Source: Rugalucina vietnamica (taxonomy: Eukaryota > Mollusca > Bivalvia > Lucinida > Lucinidae). From it: a stretch of DNA of 64,000 nucleotides. Position 1 is the first letter of the stretch; every line of letters begins with the position of its first letter. A program made the translations under genes and the position numbers. Positions 31,996 to 43,502 of the stretch are shown piece after piece. The notes under the pieces are model-generated. The model was not told the origin of the DNA. It saw only the letters and a list, made by a program, of their open reading frames with translations, and searched no databases. Where the stretch lies: the NCBI GenBank assembly GCA_964017185.1, contig OZ024879.1, forward strand, positions 43,345,883 through 43,409,882. The letters run 5' to 3'.

Positions 31996-33158
31996 TTAAG
32001 TCGGGGCCATCATAGAGTCTGACGCCCGACCCACCGGCGTGCAATTAAAGAAGGCAGCATAGTTATCAACCGTGATTGGGTTAAAAACTAAGCATGCAGA
32101 CTGTCGCATAACATTCAAGTTATAACCTATACGTCTGTAACGTGTTATGATTTTTCTAAACTGAAAAGAAAAATCATTACTTCCTATAAGTTTCTTAAAT
32201 TTGTAAACCAAGTCACCATAAAATTCTGGTTCCGAAAGGCCCTCACTTAAAAGCGTCTTTAACCCAACATTATATTTGGAAATCAATTCAAAGCATCCCT
32301 CAATCGGATTCATATCCGGGCTATACTTTGAAGTATAGACGACATCGATACCTTGAGTTTCTAGCCATATTTTCAGAAGTTGGGCGTCGTGCGAGTGGTG
32401 TGTCGTTGCGTTATCTATAACAAGAATGTCATTTGGCTTCAAGGCAGGGAATCCATAGTCGGTCTGAGAATATACACATTCAGTTATAAAGTTCGAAAAC
32501 CTTATCGAGTCCGAAGCTCTAAGTGTTACTTTATAATGGCTTACTCCGCCTAAACCCGCCAAAAGAAGAAGGGTAACGTTCGGTCCTCTATGGCTCGTTC
32601 GCCGCAGGGGGGCATGTCCATAGAGGGGATGTCATACCTCGAGCAACTTGAATCCCGATTCATCCATGAATTGTAGTCTGTATGGGTCAACACTGTGCAA
32701 TAGTTCCATAAACGTTTCCGTGTATCTGAGATTATTCCAGGTAAAACGTTCTCTTGCAATGCGTTTAATTTTTTATGTGTCCATCGCTGAGGCAAATATG
32801 AACACACTGCGTTACAGGGGTAACGGTTCAGCATGAATATGATTTGTTGTCGCCGATGGTTTTTGAGTTTTTACATATTCAATGTAGTCTATGTCGGCAT
32901 TCGTAAGTTTTTGGTTCGACCTTGGGGTCGTCGACCAATTGATTCAGGGTTGCCCAGGCAATACTTAGTCCAAATAGTCTTGACTGCTGGTTTACTTACA
33001 CGAAACGTTCTTGAGACCGCAGCAAAAGCACCGCGATCAACAGACAAGTTTTCTTTATTCCCTCTAAATTTCTGCTCGATTTCATCTATTGTCATTGTCC
33101 GACCCAATGGTGTTCCTTGTTTGTACGTCCGAAGAGGCTGGCTTTTCACTATCGACAT
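31996..33158 (-). pseudogene. Tc1/mariner-superfamily transposase, DD37E type, frameshifted
   Basis: The N-terminal helix-turn-helix part lies at 33158-32889 (DRGAFAAVSRTFRVSKPAVK). The catalytic domain runs from about 32780 down to 32000. The first Asp is in LQFMDESG (about 32660, in a different frame from its flanks), the second in DILVIDNATTHH and the Glu in YSPDMNPIEGCFE. There are 37 residues between the second Asp and the Glu. The last 188-codon frame (32562-31996) is open, but upstream frames are broken at least twice (near 32750 and 32600) and a stop follows RTKNLRMPT. It is a cut-and-paste transposase of the IS630-Tc1-mariner group, dead in this copy. I did not find its terminal inverted repeats. 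Confidence 0.75.
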
Positions 33159-33177
33159 CTCTGTACTCGATGGCAGC

Positions 33178-33420
33178 CCCCCGTGGCAGAGTGGTTAAGA
33201 GCGCTGATATTTTATTACTTTACTTTTAAAACCATTCGATCATCTCACCACTGTGTCTGGTGTGGGTTCGAGCCCGCTCTGGCTACGTGTGAGACAAGCC
33301 AAGTTCTGCTTGCGGGTGTGTCAGGTGTTTTTTCTCGGGGTTCTCCCGATTCTGCCCCACCTATTGTTTGGCCTGTCTCATATGAACTGAAATAATCTTG
33401 AAAGGGACGTTAAACTGAAT
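33178..33420 (+). repeat. tRNA-derived SINE (family S2)
   Basis: Box A TGGCAGAGTGG is at 33184-33194 and box B GGTTCGAGCCC at 33265-33275. The wide A-B distance suggests an origin from a tRNA with a long variable arm (Ser or Leu). The body acaagccaagttctgctt and the 3' end gaaagggacgttaaactgaa match 55419-55665. Confidence 0.8.
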
Positions 33421-34683
33421 CAAAAATATGTATTTATTTTATTTTATTTCAATTGGGGTTTAACGTCCCACCAACAGCTAAGGTCATATGGAGATGGGAC
33501 TCGGTTTGTAGTCCCATCCGACACACTGAAGAAGCCCGGGGAAAATAATATTTAGATGGCAGAGTTAAGTACTGTGTAAGTAATGAAAACGTCAGAATTT
33601 ATCACCACTTTGTCAATATATCCGCTTTAATATATCCTATTAAACACCTATTCAGTAGAGACACTAGACAACTACTGACCTCGACTCAGTAGCATATATC
33701 TTGTGCATAGGACAATATACTGCTTAAGGGTGAGATAAATTAATTTGTACCTCTGCTGCTTTCGATTACCATCTTGAATCAATATTTCAATCTAAATAAT
33801 CGCTTTACATGGTTCTTGTCCCGAATCGAGCCTAAACGTTTATGCACTTATATAAGTATGAATAAACAAATAATATATTTTACCTCACACTATGGCAGTG
33901 GTAAGGTGGCTGTTAGGTCAGCATACGACCTATACACTTCACATAGGTACTTCGTAGAGAAAAACACCGATGGCATGGGAACACATACACCAGGAGTAGA
34001 CCCAGATAAAATGCGAGTGGAGAAGAGATCTATCAGGAAATGCCGTTGCAAAAACTGCTACACAACTTGAGAAGCCGTTCATGGTTCCAGGGCACACGAA
34101 TCTGGCTTTCATTGGATTAATTGTATCGTACAAGCGAGCTGACATGTACCTTTGTTTTTCGTAGTCAGCCACACAAGAGACACTATGACAACCACTATAC
34201 ACCTGTTGTTCTTAAAAGTGGTGTCAGCCAAATATTTACTACAATCCGATAGCTAAAAATAAAGTCTGATCGATCGATCTAGGTTGATGCAACTTACATA
34301 CGAAAGTAAAGGGGTTATTTTCTATTGGTGTAATAGTTCGGACAGAACCAAAGTTCGGAAAATATTCGGTGCCGTTTCTTTGTGTAATTTCGCATTTTGA
34401 TGTTTCCCGACACTGAATATGGTTCAAGCGTAAAGTTAACATGTAAATCAAGTAAAACGATACTAAATAACAGGAGAAATTGGCTATAGACTTTTAACCA
34501 TGTTTTTGCGCCAGGCAGCTTGTTCTCACGACAAGGAACTGGTGTTCTCAGTTATATCTAAACATCATGCGGAGTTATTAAATGTCCGAGTCCGAGATTC
34601 GTGTATAATGAACAATTACAGTAACTGTTTAAGTTTTCAATTCACTGACAGTTGACAGAAGCTTCCAGACAGTTGAGGAATAC
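33421..34683. other. Non-coding spacer with one repeat fragment
   Basis: At 33450-33510 a ggggtttaacgtcccacc...aaggtcatatggagatggga stretch resembles 21770-21830 on the other strand or in part. No ORF here shows protein motifs. Confidence 0.4.
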
Positions 34684-35587
34684 TCATCCACGATCATGAG
34701 TTTTCATATGCTTTTTTTTTTTTAAAGACGACCTGAAATAATACTCCTTGCCATGCTTCGCATGTCCTTTTAAATATCTTGCACACTTAAAGTTCTTAAC
34801 ACAACTGTCACATGTAAATGGCTGAACTTTACTACCACACCCTTTTGAATGAGTTACTTGATTGGACTGATTCCGGAATTGTTTTCCACACTTGTAGCAG
34901 TGAAACGGCATGCTATCTTCATGAATGGCATAGTGTTCTTCAAAGTCCCTTTTTCGTTTATACCCTTTCCAACATTTGGAAACATATATTTGTAAATGTT
35001 TTTATGCTTCAATTTATGAAGCCTTAAACATTCCTTATGTGAGAAAAACTTGACGCCACATCTGTCACACTGGTATATTTTACCTTCTCCTTTTTCAGGG
35101 CGTTGCAGTCTATTATATGCATGTGCATTTATGAAGTGCCTTTTCCGATTTCCAACCGTAGAAAAAATTATCGCAGGTAGAGCAAGGAAACACACTCTTT
35201 GTCATGTTCTCTGTTACAATGATCGCGTGTATTAGGTACATTGTTAGAGAATCAGTGCCACACCCTGAGCCTTCATGCATGCTACAATTGCGGTAGGCTC
35301 TTCTGTCGACTCAGGAAGCGGGCTGGGAGACTGTAGTCTTGCTGGGCCTTCATATATCTCTACAGTCATTGTAGGCTTTGCTGTTTCAGAAGGGGTGCAG
35401 ATAGAATTTCTATGGCCGACGGAGGCTGCGTTGTCGATTCAGTTGTTATCTCGTAGATATAAATAATGCTGCTATCATCGTTATCTGGTCGTTCTATAAC
35501 TTCTACGATGAAATCGCCCCCAACCGGCACACAGCCGAAGCTTGCCGACATTTCTCCATAATCCTGACCAAAGAAAATAAATTGCAA
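34684..35587 (-). pseudogene. C2H2 zinc-finger gene remnant
   Basis: Read on the minus strand, an exon-like start after a TTTGGTCAG acceptor (about 35573) encodes DYGEMSASFGCVPVGGD and an acidic/threonine-rich stretch. After frameshifts and stops come C2H2 fingers: a first finger split by an indel in a T run (VFPCSTCDNFF / NRKRHFINAH, about 35190-35130), YQCDRCGVKFFSHKECLRLH, MPFHCYKCGKQFRNQSN and FTCDSCVKNFKCARYLKGH. A frame change lies near 35000-34940. The last frame ends at 34684. It is DNA-binding type by family, and the multiple breaks argue for a pseudogene. Confidence 0.6.
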
Positions 35588-36001
35588 TTATTTATGAATC
35601 TCGTCTCCGGAAAATATATGTAATTGCATAAATATCATTTATCCATTTCTGCCCAGACTCCATCTTTCAGAAAAAGGCCTTTAAATCAAAATCATCCTTT
35701 TCTGAAACAAATCAAGAAAAATACGATCACGTTACCCTTTTGCATGGCAGAAATTTAAAAAAGAGTACCACAAAAAGTACAAAATCGCTTCAAAAATAAA
35801 CATTTTATTTTTTTACGACAGAAAATAATTATTACTACAGATCTACGGGTTTTCTTCCAATGTGAAAATGTAAGCAAGGTAAGTAACTATTTTCCTAAAA
35901 CAAAACATCATAATTGGCTGTTTTCTTTAAAATTAGCCATGAGTTTTGGAAAACAAAAACATGACAGTGTCATATTTTTAGTTATTTCAGTTCTGAAAGA
36001 A
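35588..36001. other. Spacer or intron, no feature recognised
   Basis: AT-rich sequence without coding features. Confidence 0.4.
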
Positions 36002-36250
36002 GTGTTGATCTCAATAGATTGGGCTTGGAGAAAATACCAGAAACAGAAATAAACATTTCTCAAACTGTAGCTGATAATAAAAATTCAGTCAGTATTTCAG
36101 TAGCGATTGCAAAAGACAAAGAATTAGAAAAATTAGCACAGTTTCAAACTTATGAGGAAGTATCTAACAAGGGACAGAAAACACTGTCGACTAGATTGGG
36201 TCATAACAGATAAGGGAACTGTCCACGCTACCTACAATGTGGGAGCTTCT
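36002..36250 (+). pseudogene. Copia-like reverse transcriptase N-terminal fragment
   Basis: One frame reads ELEKLAQFQTYEEVSNKGQK and then TLSTR. After a one-base insertion near 36197 it continues as WVITDKGTVHA. This order (W/L..F..YEEV...GQK.ISTRWV.T.K) matches the start of the RVT_2 domain of Copia-like elements. Only about 75 codons remain. Confidence 0.5.
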
Positions 36251-37100
36251 GTGAGCAAATATTAAAACATTACAACCCTTGGTTTTAAAAGTTCTTTCTC
36301 ACACAAGTTTTATTTCAGTTGTTCTCTGCAGCGTCTTTGTCTTTATGTCCAAGACAGACAAAGGGCTAGTCTGACTGAAAAGAAAAAGAAACAAACACAA
36401 TTAAAAACCATTGTTAAACTTTCTGTGAGAAACTTTTAGAAATTGCATTTTATTTTGTTTTTGTCTGTAAATTTGCAATGTTTCAAACATAGTTTGACTA
36501 TAAATACTGATACATAAACGGGGACAGAAAACTATCTGTATTTATGTTTTGACCAGGCAAGAACACAAACAACATTGCTGAAGGCTAGAAAGGTATATGT
36601 GTATGAAGTATACAAGGACATCTAAACAATGTAAACAAAGGTACAAACAGACTGAAAAATCTTCGACACAGCTGATCTGAGCTGTAGATTTCACGCTAGG
36701 GCTTAGAATGGGAAAATGCCCCTCCCTCAGCACATTGGGAACCACGTGAAATAGATCGGCTGCTTGTGCTTCCAGGCAAAGCTTGATTGCTGATGACTGA
36801 CCATCTGATTACTGATTAACCGCTCAGGTCTGAGATTTGCTATTAAAAGTGGTTTCGAGTCAAACCGTCCACACAGACAAACCTATGTGGCTTTGTTGGA
36901 TGGTTATATTTTACGCGCTTGTTGGATGTCATGACATCCTCAATTTGGGGAAAGTCCGATAAAGTGTAGGCAACGTCACGACATGACATACATGTAGCTG
37001 TTCACTGGTACGTAAAGCATGAAATCAAACAAACAAATTATTCAACTATAACTGTACTCAAAAACAAGACACTCACCATAATCTTAGCCTTTTAGCCCTT
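36251..37100. other. Non-coding spacer
   Basis: No recognised gene. The minus-strand ORF at 36745-36542 has no motif I recognise. Confidence 0.4.
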
Positions 37101-37389
37101 TGTGTTACAGATCGTTCCAAGGCGATACTTCCATGGTGGTTCTTTTTGTGTGTTGTCTTGGTGTTTGAAATTTTTGTGCTGTTGGGGCCTTATGTATGTT
37201 TTTTTTATATTTTTAGTTAAGGTAACTGAGTGGTCACCTATTGGGAAAATAGCGGCTCATTCGGCTTACGATATGTTTTCATGGTATAAGTGCCTGACTG
37301 TTGGTTTGGTTTTTTCCCACCTCGGTTTTTGGAGTGGGAATCTTTTTTCTGATTGCACCTTTTCCTGATCTTTGCCTACTTGTACATTT
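37101..37389 (-). repeat. Dispersed repeat family R1, minus-strand copy
   Basis: Reverse complement of R1: gttacagatcgttccaaggcg, agttaaggtaactgagtggt and ttcccacctcggtttttgga, ending tgcctacttgtaca. It lacks the cataacctcaccctc end. Confidence 0.75.
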
Positions 37390-37533
37390 TTTAAGCATTG
37401 ACAGAAGCAGCTATGCAATGAGTCATGTTTCATGAAGTATGAGTATAGAAATAAAACACAAACAGAGCCCAAGTGAACGGAGGTTACAAACGCACAACAA
37501 ATGAAGAAAACAATACTGCAGAATGTGACTTAC

Positions 37534-37861
37534 CATTGTCTCCTGTTGGAGTCAACGTTGTCTTTTGCTGAAATTTAAGAGAAAAAAAAAGAATATTTTA
37601 TATGATTTTCTAAACGATAGTATTCATTGCAACATACGTTACAGAACAGCTAGTAGACTGAACAAATGCGGAACAACAATCTTTTTTTATGCTAGCAAAA
37701 AAAAAGCAAAGACTTCAGACTCGAAACAACAAAAAAAAGCAAACAAGCACACTATTCACCTGTGTGGCCACGTGCACAATGATAGACTGGTGGCGGTTCT
37801 CTACGAACTGCACCCTCTGGTTGGCTGCCTGAACATTTCTGATCGCTTCTTCGAAGGCGGC
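37534..37861 (-). CDS. Two candidate exons of an unidentified minus-strand gene
   Basis: A 34-bp microexon (37567-37534) is bounded by a TTTCAG acceptor and a GTAAGT donor. A larger exon ends at 37760 (ACACAG, donor GTGAAT) and starts at 37876 (TTTTTGCAG) or 37861 (GTTAG). Two frames of the larger exon are open: one gives AAFEEAIRNVQAANQRVQF, the other STPLGRLRRSDQKCSG. Both can continue into the microexon. The strong splice signals and long open frames in GC-richer DNA suggest real exons, but I cannot name the gene or fix the frame. Confidence 0.35.
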
Positions 37862-38156
37862 CTAACGGAGTCGATTCTGCAAAAATCAAATGAGAATTTT
37901 AACTACATGGGTTGAAAAAAAAACAACAAAAGTCAGGAAATAGAATATTCATTCAATGACATAGAACTACAAACAAAAGATTTGTTTGTTTGTTTGTTTG
38001 TTGTTTAACGACCCATCAACCCTGATGGGTCATTAGCGTCTAACAAGGTAAAACGTTAAAATATATTGAACTCGTATTAAAAAGTAACACTAAGTAAGAT
38101 ATAAATGTCGTTGTAAAGAAACGATATATGAAATAATAAGATTGGTGATTTAAAAA

Positions 38157-41016
38157 TTATATTTTATAAAACAGATTTACTTGTCTAAGAAATAATAAAA
38201 TCTTTCCAACGGGTACATCTTTGAACAATTCTTTCAAGTTATCAGCTTGAAAACAAGAAATTCGCTCTGCTGCAAAGTCAGTGCATTCTAAAAGAAAGTG
38301 TTTAACTGTGAATGGTGTATCACAGCCAATGCATTTAGGTTCATCTTCTCGCTTTAATAAGTGGGAATGTGTTATTCTTGTATGACCTATTCGGAGACGA
38401 GCAAGAACGATTTCTTCTCGTCTCGAAAGTTTATGAATTGCTTTTGGTCGTTTAACGATCGGTTCGACTTCCCTCAATTTATCAAACTTCGCTCCGTTCC
38501 AGATTGTTTGCCATTTGTCAGAGATGTACTCGTTAATAAAAGGTTTAAAATTGACATAAGGAATTTTAAAAACGGTTTCTTCTAGATTTAACGATTCTTT
38601 AGCGTTCTTATCAACTTTCTCATTTCCATATATACCTATATGACTGGGAACCCAGCAATAGATAATTGTTTTCAATTCCGAGATGGTATGATGTTTTATT
38701 AATAGTTTTTGTATTTGAGGGTTTTTGGATGATGTATGGTTTAAGGCCTGTAGAACTGACATAGAGTCAGAAAAAATAATAAATTTGTCCTTTAAGTTAC
38801 TTTCATTTATGATATAAATAAAGTTCGGGATCATTGTGTACTTTCCGTAGTTGACAAAAATGTACACATTGAGTTTTCGATTTGGAAAATTTGAAACCAT
38901 TATGTGAGGCCCAGTTTTCTATTCTGTTGATGCACTGCTGTAAGTGCCTTTCGATAGTTCTCATACTTTTTGACCTGTAACACATACAGAAATCATCTAC
39001 ATATAATGATCCATCTGTTTTAGGATCCAAGCAATCCATTATGCTATTTATCTTAATATTGAACAATGTTGTAGACAAGATGCTCCCTTGTGGGACACCC
39101 TGTGCTTGGTCGAACTTTTCGGATAAAGTCGATCCAACACGAACCTGGATCCAATGATCCGCAAGGAAATTTTCGATAAATGTAGCTAATCTGCCTCGTA
39201 TTCCGAGATCATTTAGATCTCGCATAATACCATGTCTCCAGGTGGTATCATAAGCTTTTTCCAAGTCGAAAAACACAGCAACAACATGCTCTTTTTCAAC
39301 AAAGGCATCACGAATAAAGGTTTCCAGTCTTACTAGATTGTCGTTGGTACTTCGTTCAGAACGGAAGCCCGACTGAACAGGAGATATTAGGTTATTACTT
39401 TCTAAGTACCAAACAAGTCTTACATTTATCATTCTCTCTAAAGTTTTGCAAAGACAACTTGTAAGTGCTATCGGTCTATAGCTGTTAGGTTCTGCATGGT
39501 CTTTTCCAGGTTTAGGAATTGGTATTATAGTGGCTAGTTCCCAACTTTCGGGAAACTTTCCAGTTTCCCACATATCATTAAATATATCTAAGAGAGCAAG
39601 AAGTGATTTTGGTGGAAGATGTTTTAACATTTGATAGTGAACTTCGTCGGGACCTGTTGCTGTATCATGGGCTTTACTGATGGCGTCTTTTAGTTCATCC
39701 AAATTAAAAGGAGTATTGTATTCTTCATTATTTGAGGACTTAAAGTTTAACTTAGTCTTTTCTTGTTCTTTCTTATATTTTTGAAATTCCTCCGAATAAT
39801 GACTGGTTGAGGAATTTGAACAAAATTGTGATGCCAAAGTATCTGCTATATCTTGTTTTGTGGAAGCTGTTTCGTTCGCATTGTTGAGATTGTAATTAAG
39901 ATGGTGATAAGAAGCAGATTTAGATTTACCGGATATTTTCCTTACCATGTCCCAAACTTTTTTAGTGGGTGTTTTATAATTCAAATTCGATACGTATGTT
40001 CTCCATGATTTGCGTTTTGCAGACTTTATAGTCCGACGGGCTTTTGCTCTAGAATTCCTATAACTATTTAAATTTTCATGCGTTGGGAACTTGCAGAACT
40101 TCGACAAAGTGTCTTTCCGTTGTTTGATAGCTTCTTTACAATCGTCATTATACCATGGGTTACTTTTCTTTGGGTTCGTCGAGGTTTTGGGAATACATTT
40201 CTCAGATATATTTATTAAAGAAGCGGTGAAGTCAGTTATAGGATCAGAAGAATCAGAGAGAAAAGTATCAGTAAGGGACTCATTACATAAAGTATGAAAT
40301 AAATCCCAATCGGCTTTATTCAATTTCCATTTGGGATTATGGGCTTCATCATGAGTCTGAACGCTTTCAATCAAAATTGGAAAGTGGTCAGATCCACGTT
40401 GATCTTCACAAACAGACCAGTCATAGTCAAGATAGAGAGAGGGGTGACAGAGTGAAAGATCAAGGGATGAGAATGTGCCTTTACCAGAATCTAGATAAGT
40501 GTTAGATTTATCATTCATCAAACAAATGTCGTTTTTCGTGATGAAATCCTCGATTAATTCTCCTCTGGGATCATTGTCATTACAACCCCAAAGCACATTG
40601 TGACCATTGAAGTCACCTACCAACATATAGGGTGAAGGAAGCTGTTGAAGTAAAGAAGTAAGTTGTTCAGATTTTAAAAGATAAGAGGGAGGGATATAGA
40701 CTGAGCAGAAAGTTATCTCTTTCTCGAGTGTAACAGAAACAGCTACCGCTTGTAGATCCGTTTTAAGTTTAATTTGACGTTGTGGTAATGTTGAATGGAC
40801 AAGTAAAGAGCTTCCACCAGATGCTCTTAGACAATCCAAGTGTATGTGATTGTAAATATTAAAGCCTTTCAAAGTAAACGTGTCATTAGGTTTGAGGAAA
40901 GTTTCTTGAAGACAGAAAACAGAAGGTCTAAATAGTGACAAAAGAAGTAGAAGTTCTTCAAAACGTGGTTTTACGCCTCGACAGTTCCATTGTATTATTT
41001 TATATTTGCTACCCAT
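38157..41016 (-). pseudogene. LINE element B ORF2: endonuclease-RT, RNase H out of frame
   Basis: A 737-codon open frame (41016-38803) begins MGSKYKIIQWNCRG. It has the APE endonuclease (QWNCRG, LQETF, VGDFNGHN, GSDHFP) and reverse transcriptase (YRPIALTSCLCKTLER, FFDLEKAYDTTW, GVPQGSILSTT, LYVDDF). At LYLY the sequence jumps to ESNLKDKFIIFSDS of RNase H, in another frame (38900-38157). The deletion removes the RT thumb and the first part of RNase H including the YTDGS motif. The rest of RNase H (YCWVPSHIGIYGNEKVDK) and the C-terminal zinc-like CIGC...HFLLEC remain. The endonuclease and RT could be translated; the whole protein could not. Confidence 0.9.
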
Positions 41017-41078
41017 TAAATAATTTAGAGAGGAGATTTAAATGCGTGACCTTTTGTTTAAATGTAGACTGGAAACTT

Positions 41079-42286
41079 TTACTTTGGAGATGTGATTGGT
41101 GACCGAGGACGATGGCCACGGGAACCAGGGCGCGAGGCAACCTCGTCCATCTCCATGGCATCGTCATTAGCCAGAGCTCCAAATTTGTTATACTGTTGGA
41201 CGGGATCATCTGATCCCTTCTGCACCCTACTGGATGCAGAATGTGGTTTTGCGTTTGTACTCGGTTGGTTTGGTTTTGAACTAACTTTGGCTTGTTCTGA
41301 CAGAGATTTGCTTGATGTTACGTTCTGATTTTGAGAATTATTGTTTCTGTTTGGTTTCCTCGCAATGAGAACTTTTGAACTCTCTGTAATCTTACAGTCT
41401 AGCAGCTGTTTTGGTTTCTGGTTTGGCAGCAAGTGATTTGACTATATGTGAGAAACTAAATTCAGGCTTCTGTTCAAGTTGTTTTCGAGCTTCAAGATAT
41501 GTCAAGTTCTTTGTTATCTTCAATCGCATGATTTCTTTTTCCTTCTTCCATGTTTCGCATTCATTTGACCGTGATAGATGCGCTCCGCCACAGTTGACAC
41601 ATTTTGTGGGGTTTTTGCAGTTATTTGTATGATGGTCATGGTTTCCCATACCACATCTTTCACAGACTGACCCGGGGTCAACTGGGCATTTGTCCTCATG
41701 GTGTCCAAATTTCTGACAGTTAAAGCATCTCAAAGGATTTGGTATGTACAGATCGACAGGAATAATTTGATAAAAGATTTTCAGAGATTTAGGTGGTACA
41801 ACTGAGTCAAATGTTAAAAGAAGTGTATTCGTGTTGATTGTGTCTTGTCCTTTTTTAACTGTGAAGCGTTTAACTGCTGTAACACCTTGATTTTCCAAGT
41901 ACTCGAGTATGTTCTTTTCCGATTCTCCTTTGAGATTTCTGTCTCTGATTATGCCTTTGGAAGAGTTAAGAATTTTGTGTGGTTTAACCTCTACTGGTAG
42001 ATTGAAGAATTTTTTTGATTTTAAAAGAATATCTGTTTGCATTTTCCTTGTTGTTTCTACTAACAATGTTCCGTTTCTTAATTTCTTCACAGATTTTGGT
42101 GTGCCTATCATAGATTCAATTTGTTTCTCAATAACGAAAGGTGACAGTGATGTAACTTGTGTTTCTTTGTTTGTTGACTCAATAATAATAAACTTTGGAA
42201 AATTTTCTTATGCTCTAAACAGTGTCGAAGCGTCGATATCGTCGTCGGAGTCCGGTCGTTGTCGTTTGTGTGCCATTGAATCCATT
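41079..42286 (-). pseudogene. LINE element B ORF1: zinc-knuckle RNA-binding protein, broken
   Basis: Starts at about 42286 (MDSMAHKRQRPDSDDD). TAA follows after DASTLFRA near 42210. The same frame reopens to give an RRM-like central region and CCHC knuckles (CFNCQKFGHHEDKC, CERCGMGNHDHHTNNC, CVNCGGAHLSRSNEC). A frameshift near 41410 separates the C-terminal tail (41432-41079), which ends with a PGSRGHRPRSP-like basic stretch. It corresponds to the intact ORF1 of element C. ORF1 proteins of I-type LINEs bind the element RNA. Confidence 0.85.
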
Positions 42287-42928
42287 TTTTAGTTTTAAGT
42301 CTCGACGGCTATGCGCTTCACCCTCCTTGGAGCCCTACAAGGGGACGCTATACGGAAACGGCTCTCCAGTTTCCAGCGCCAAAGCTACATACCCGTCATA
42401 CTCGCCGTGCAAGATTCCAAAGTACTTCAGACTACCCAAGCTTTAACAACAAATGAATATTAAGTCAGATGTCTAATAAAGAAAACCGAAATAACATTCA
42501 GACGTTGTACCCACCCTGCTTCTCAACCTAGACCCAAGTAACCCAGAAATACCGAAAAACAAGCCCGTCGATTGACCCTTAAACCACCGCCTTCTGAGAT
42601 ATATAGGGAAAAGGATGATTAAATGAAGAAATTTGGAACACGGTTGCGTATCATTCGATACTGAAAAAGTTAGAAGGAAGAAGAGATCTCAGGGCAAGGC
42701 ATGGCAGCCGATTGACCGTGTCGAGCCTCCACGGCCTCCCGTTTACACCGAATCCGAGGCCAAAGAGGCGTGTTGAGACAGGTGAAGATCTCTGGCCTGT
42801 CCCTCAACCTCCAGGATCCTCTTCTCCGGCTTACGGGTATCCACCCACGGCGAACAGGTGGCACCTCTTTTGACCGGGTTTTACGGTTCCGCATGAGGGA
42901 GCGACCGGCCTATTCTATACAAACAAAA

Positions 42929-43410
42929 TAGAAAATGCGTTTGAAATGGTCATGTCAATTAAAAACGAACACAAGTGCATTTCAAATCTAAACAAAATAG
43001 ACTTACTTCATGGTCCAGTTTCTGTACATGGTTCTGCAAGGCCTGGCTCCTGTTATCGAGATTTGTTATCGAGACCCTATAATCCGTTAGGGTCTGCAAT
43101 AAGCTTTCATAAGATGAAGACTTTTTTTCAATGTTTGAAAGTAAAAATTAAAATAATAATAGTTATGTTTATTGCTTAGCGCAGCCACTAGAAGTGACGA
43201 TTTTGAAGAAGTTAGTCATTTTAAAACCTTTCAGTACAATGCACTTTGATTTGACATTTAGATCGCAAGCGCTGAAACACCGTCAATAAAACATTTTTTG
43301 AGAAACCCACACCCTATTTGAGACATTTTTTCATACAGATAAGGTGTTGGCATTTTCCTGCAGCATTTTTAGAATTCCTTGCTGCAAGTCTACATACGGA
43401 AACGGACATT
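42929..43410. other. Spacer between LINE insertions
   Basis: No coding region recognised. GC content returns to background right after the target duplication of element B. Confidence 0.4.
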
Positions 43411-43500
43411 GTTTGTTTTTTGTTTAACGACGCATCAACCCTGATGGGTCATTAGCGTCTAACAAGGTAAAACGATTAAATATATTGAAATCATATTAAA
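43411..43500 (-). mobile_element. Very short I-type LINE 3' end (element E)
   Basis: Only about 90 bp of the 3' UTR with the conserved hairpin and a short CAAA-like tail (gtttgttttttg in plus notation). It is 5' truncated next to the tail of element D. Confidence 0.75.
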
Positions 43501-43502
43501 AT

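Larger units (their letters stand above)
37979..42917 (-). mobile_element. I/Nimbus-type LINE, element B, with 11-bp target duplication
   Basis: Runs on the minus strand from 42917 (5') to a (CAAA)n tail at 37981-38003. The direct repeat TACAAACAAAA flanks it at 37968-37978 and 42918-42928. It has a 5' UTR of about 630 bp homologous to element C (blocks ccggtcgctccc, gaccgggttttacggttccgc in plus notation, ctccttggagccctacaag), then ORF1, ORF2 and a 3' UTR with the conserved hairpin. An internal deletion of about 0.85 kb compared with element C lies at about 38818. Confidence 0.9.

Noticed and set aside
31855-32019. Plus-strand open stretch (DDGDPWAPNNLLTPEQKK)
   Set aside because: Looks protein-like, but it has no start, no family match I can name, and it overlaps the transposase C-terminus; left unannotated.
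32889-33198. 121-codon plus-strand ORF opposite the transposase N-terminus
   Set aside because: Shadow frame of the minus-strand helix-turn-helix region.
33774-34202. ORFs of 98 and 87 codons on opposite strands
   Set aside because: Mutually overlapping, no motif, no splice context.
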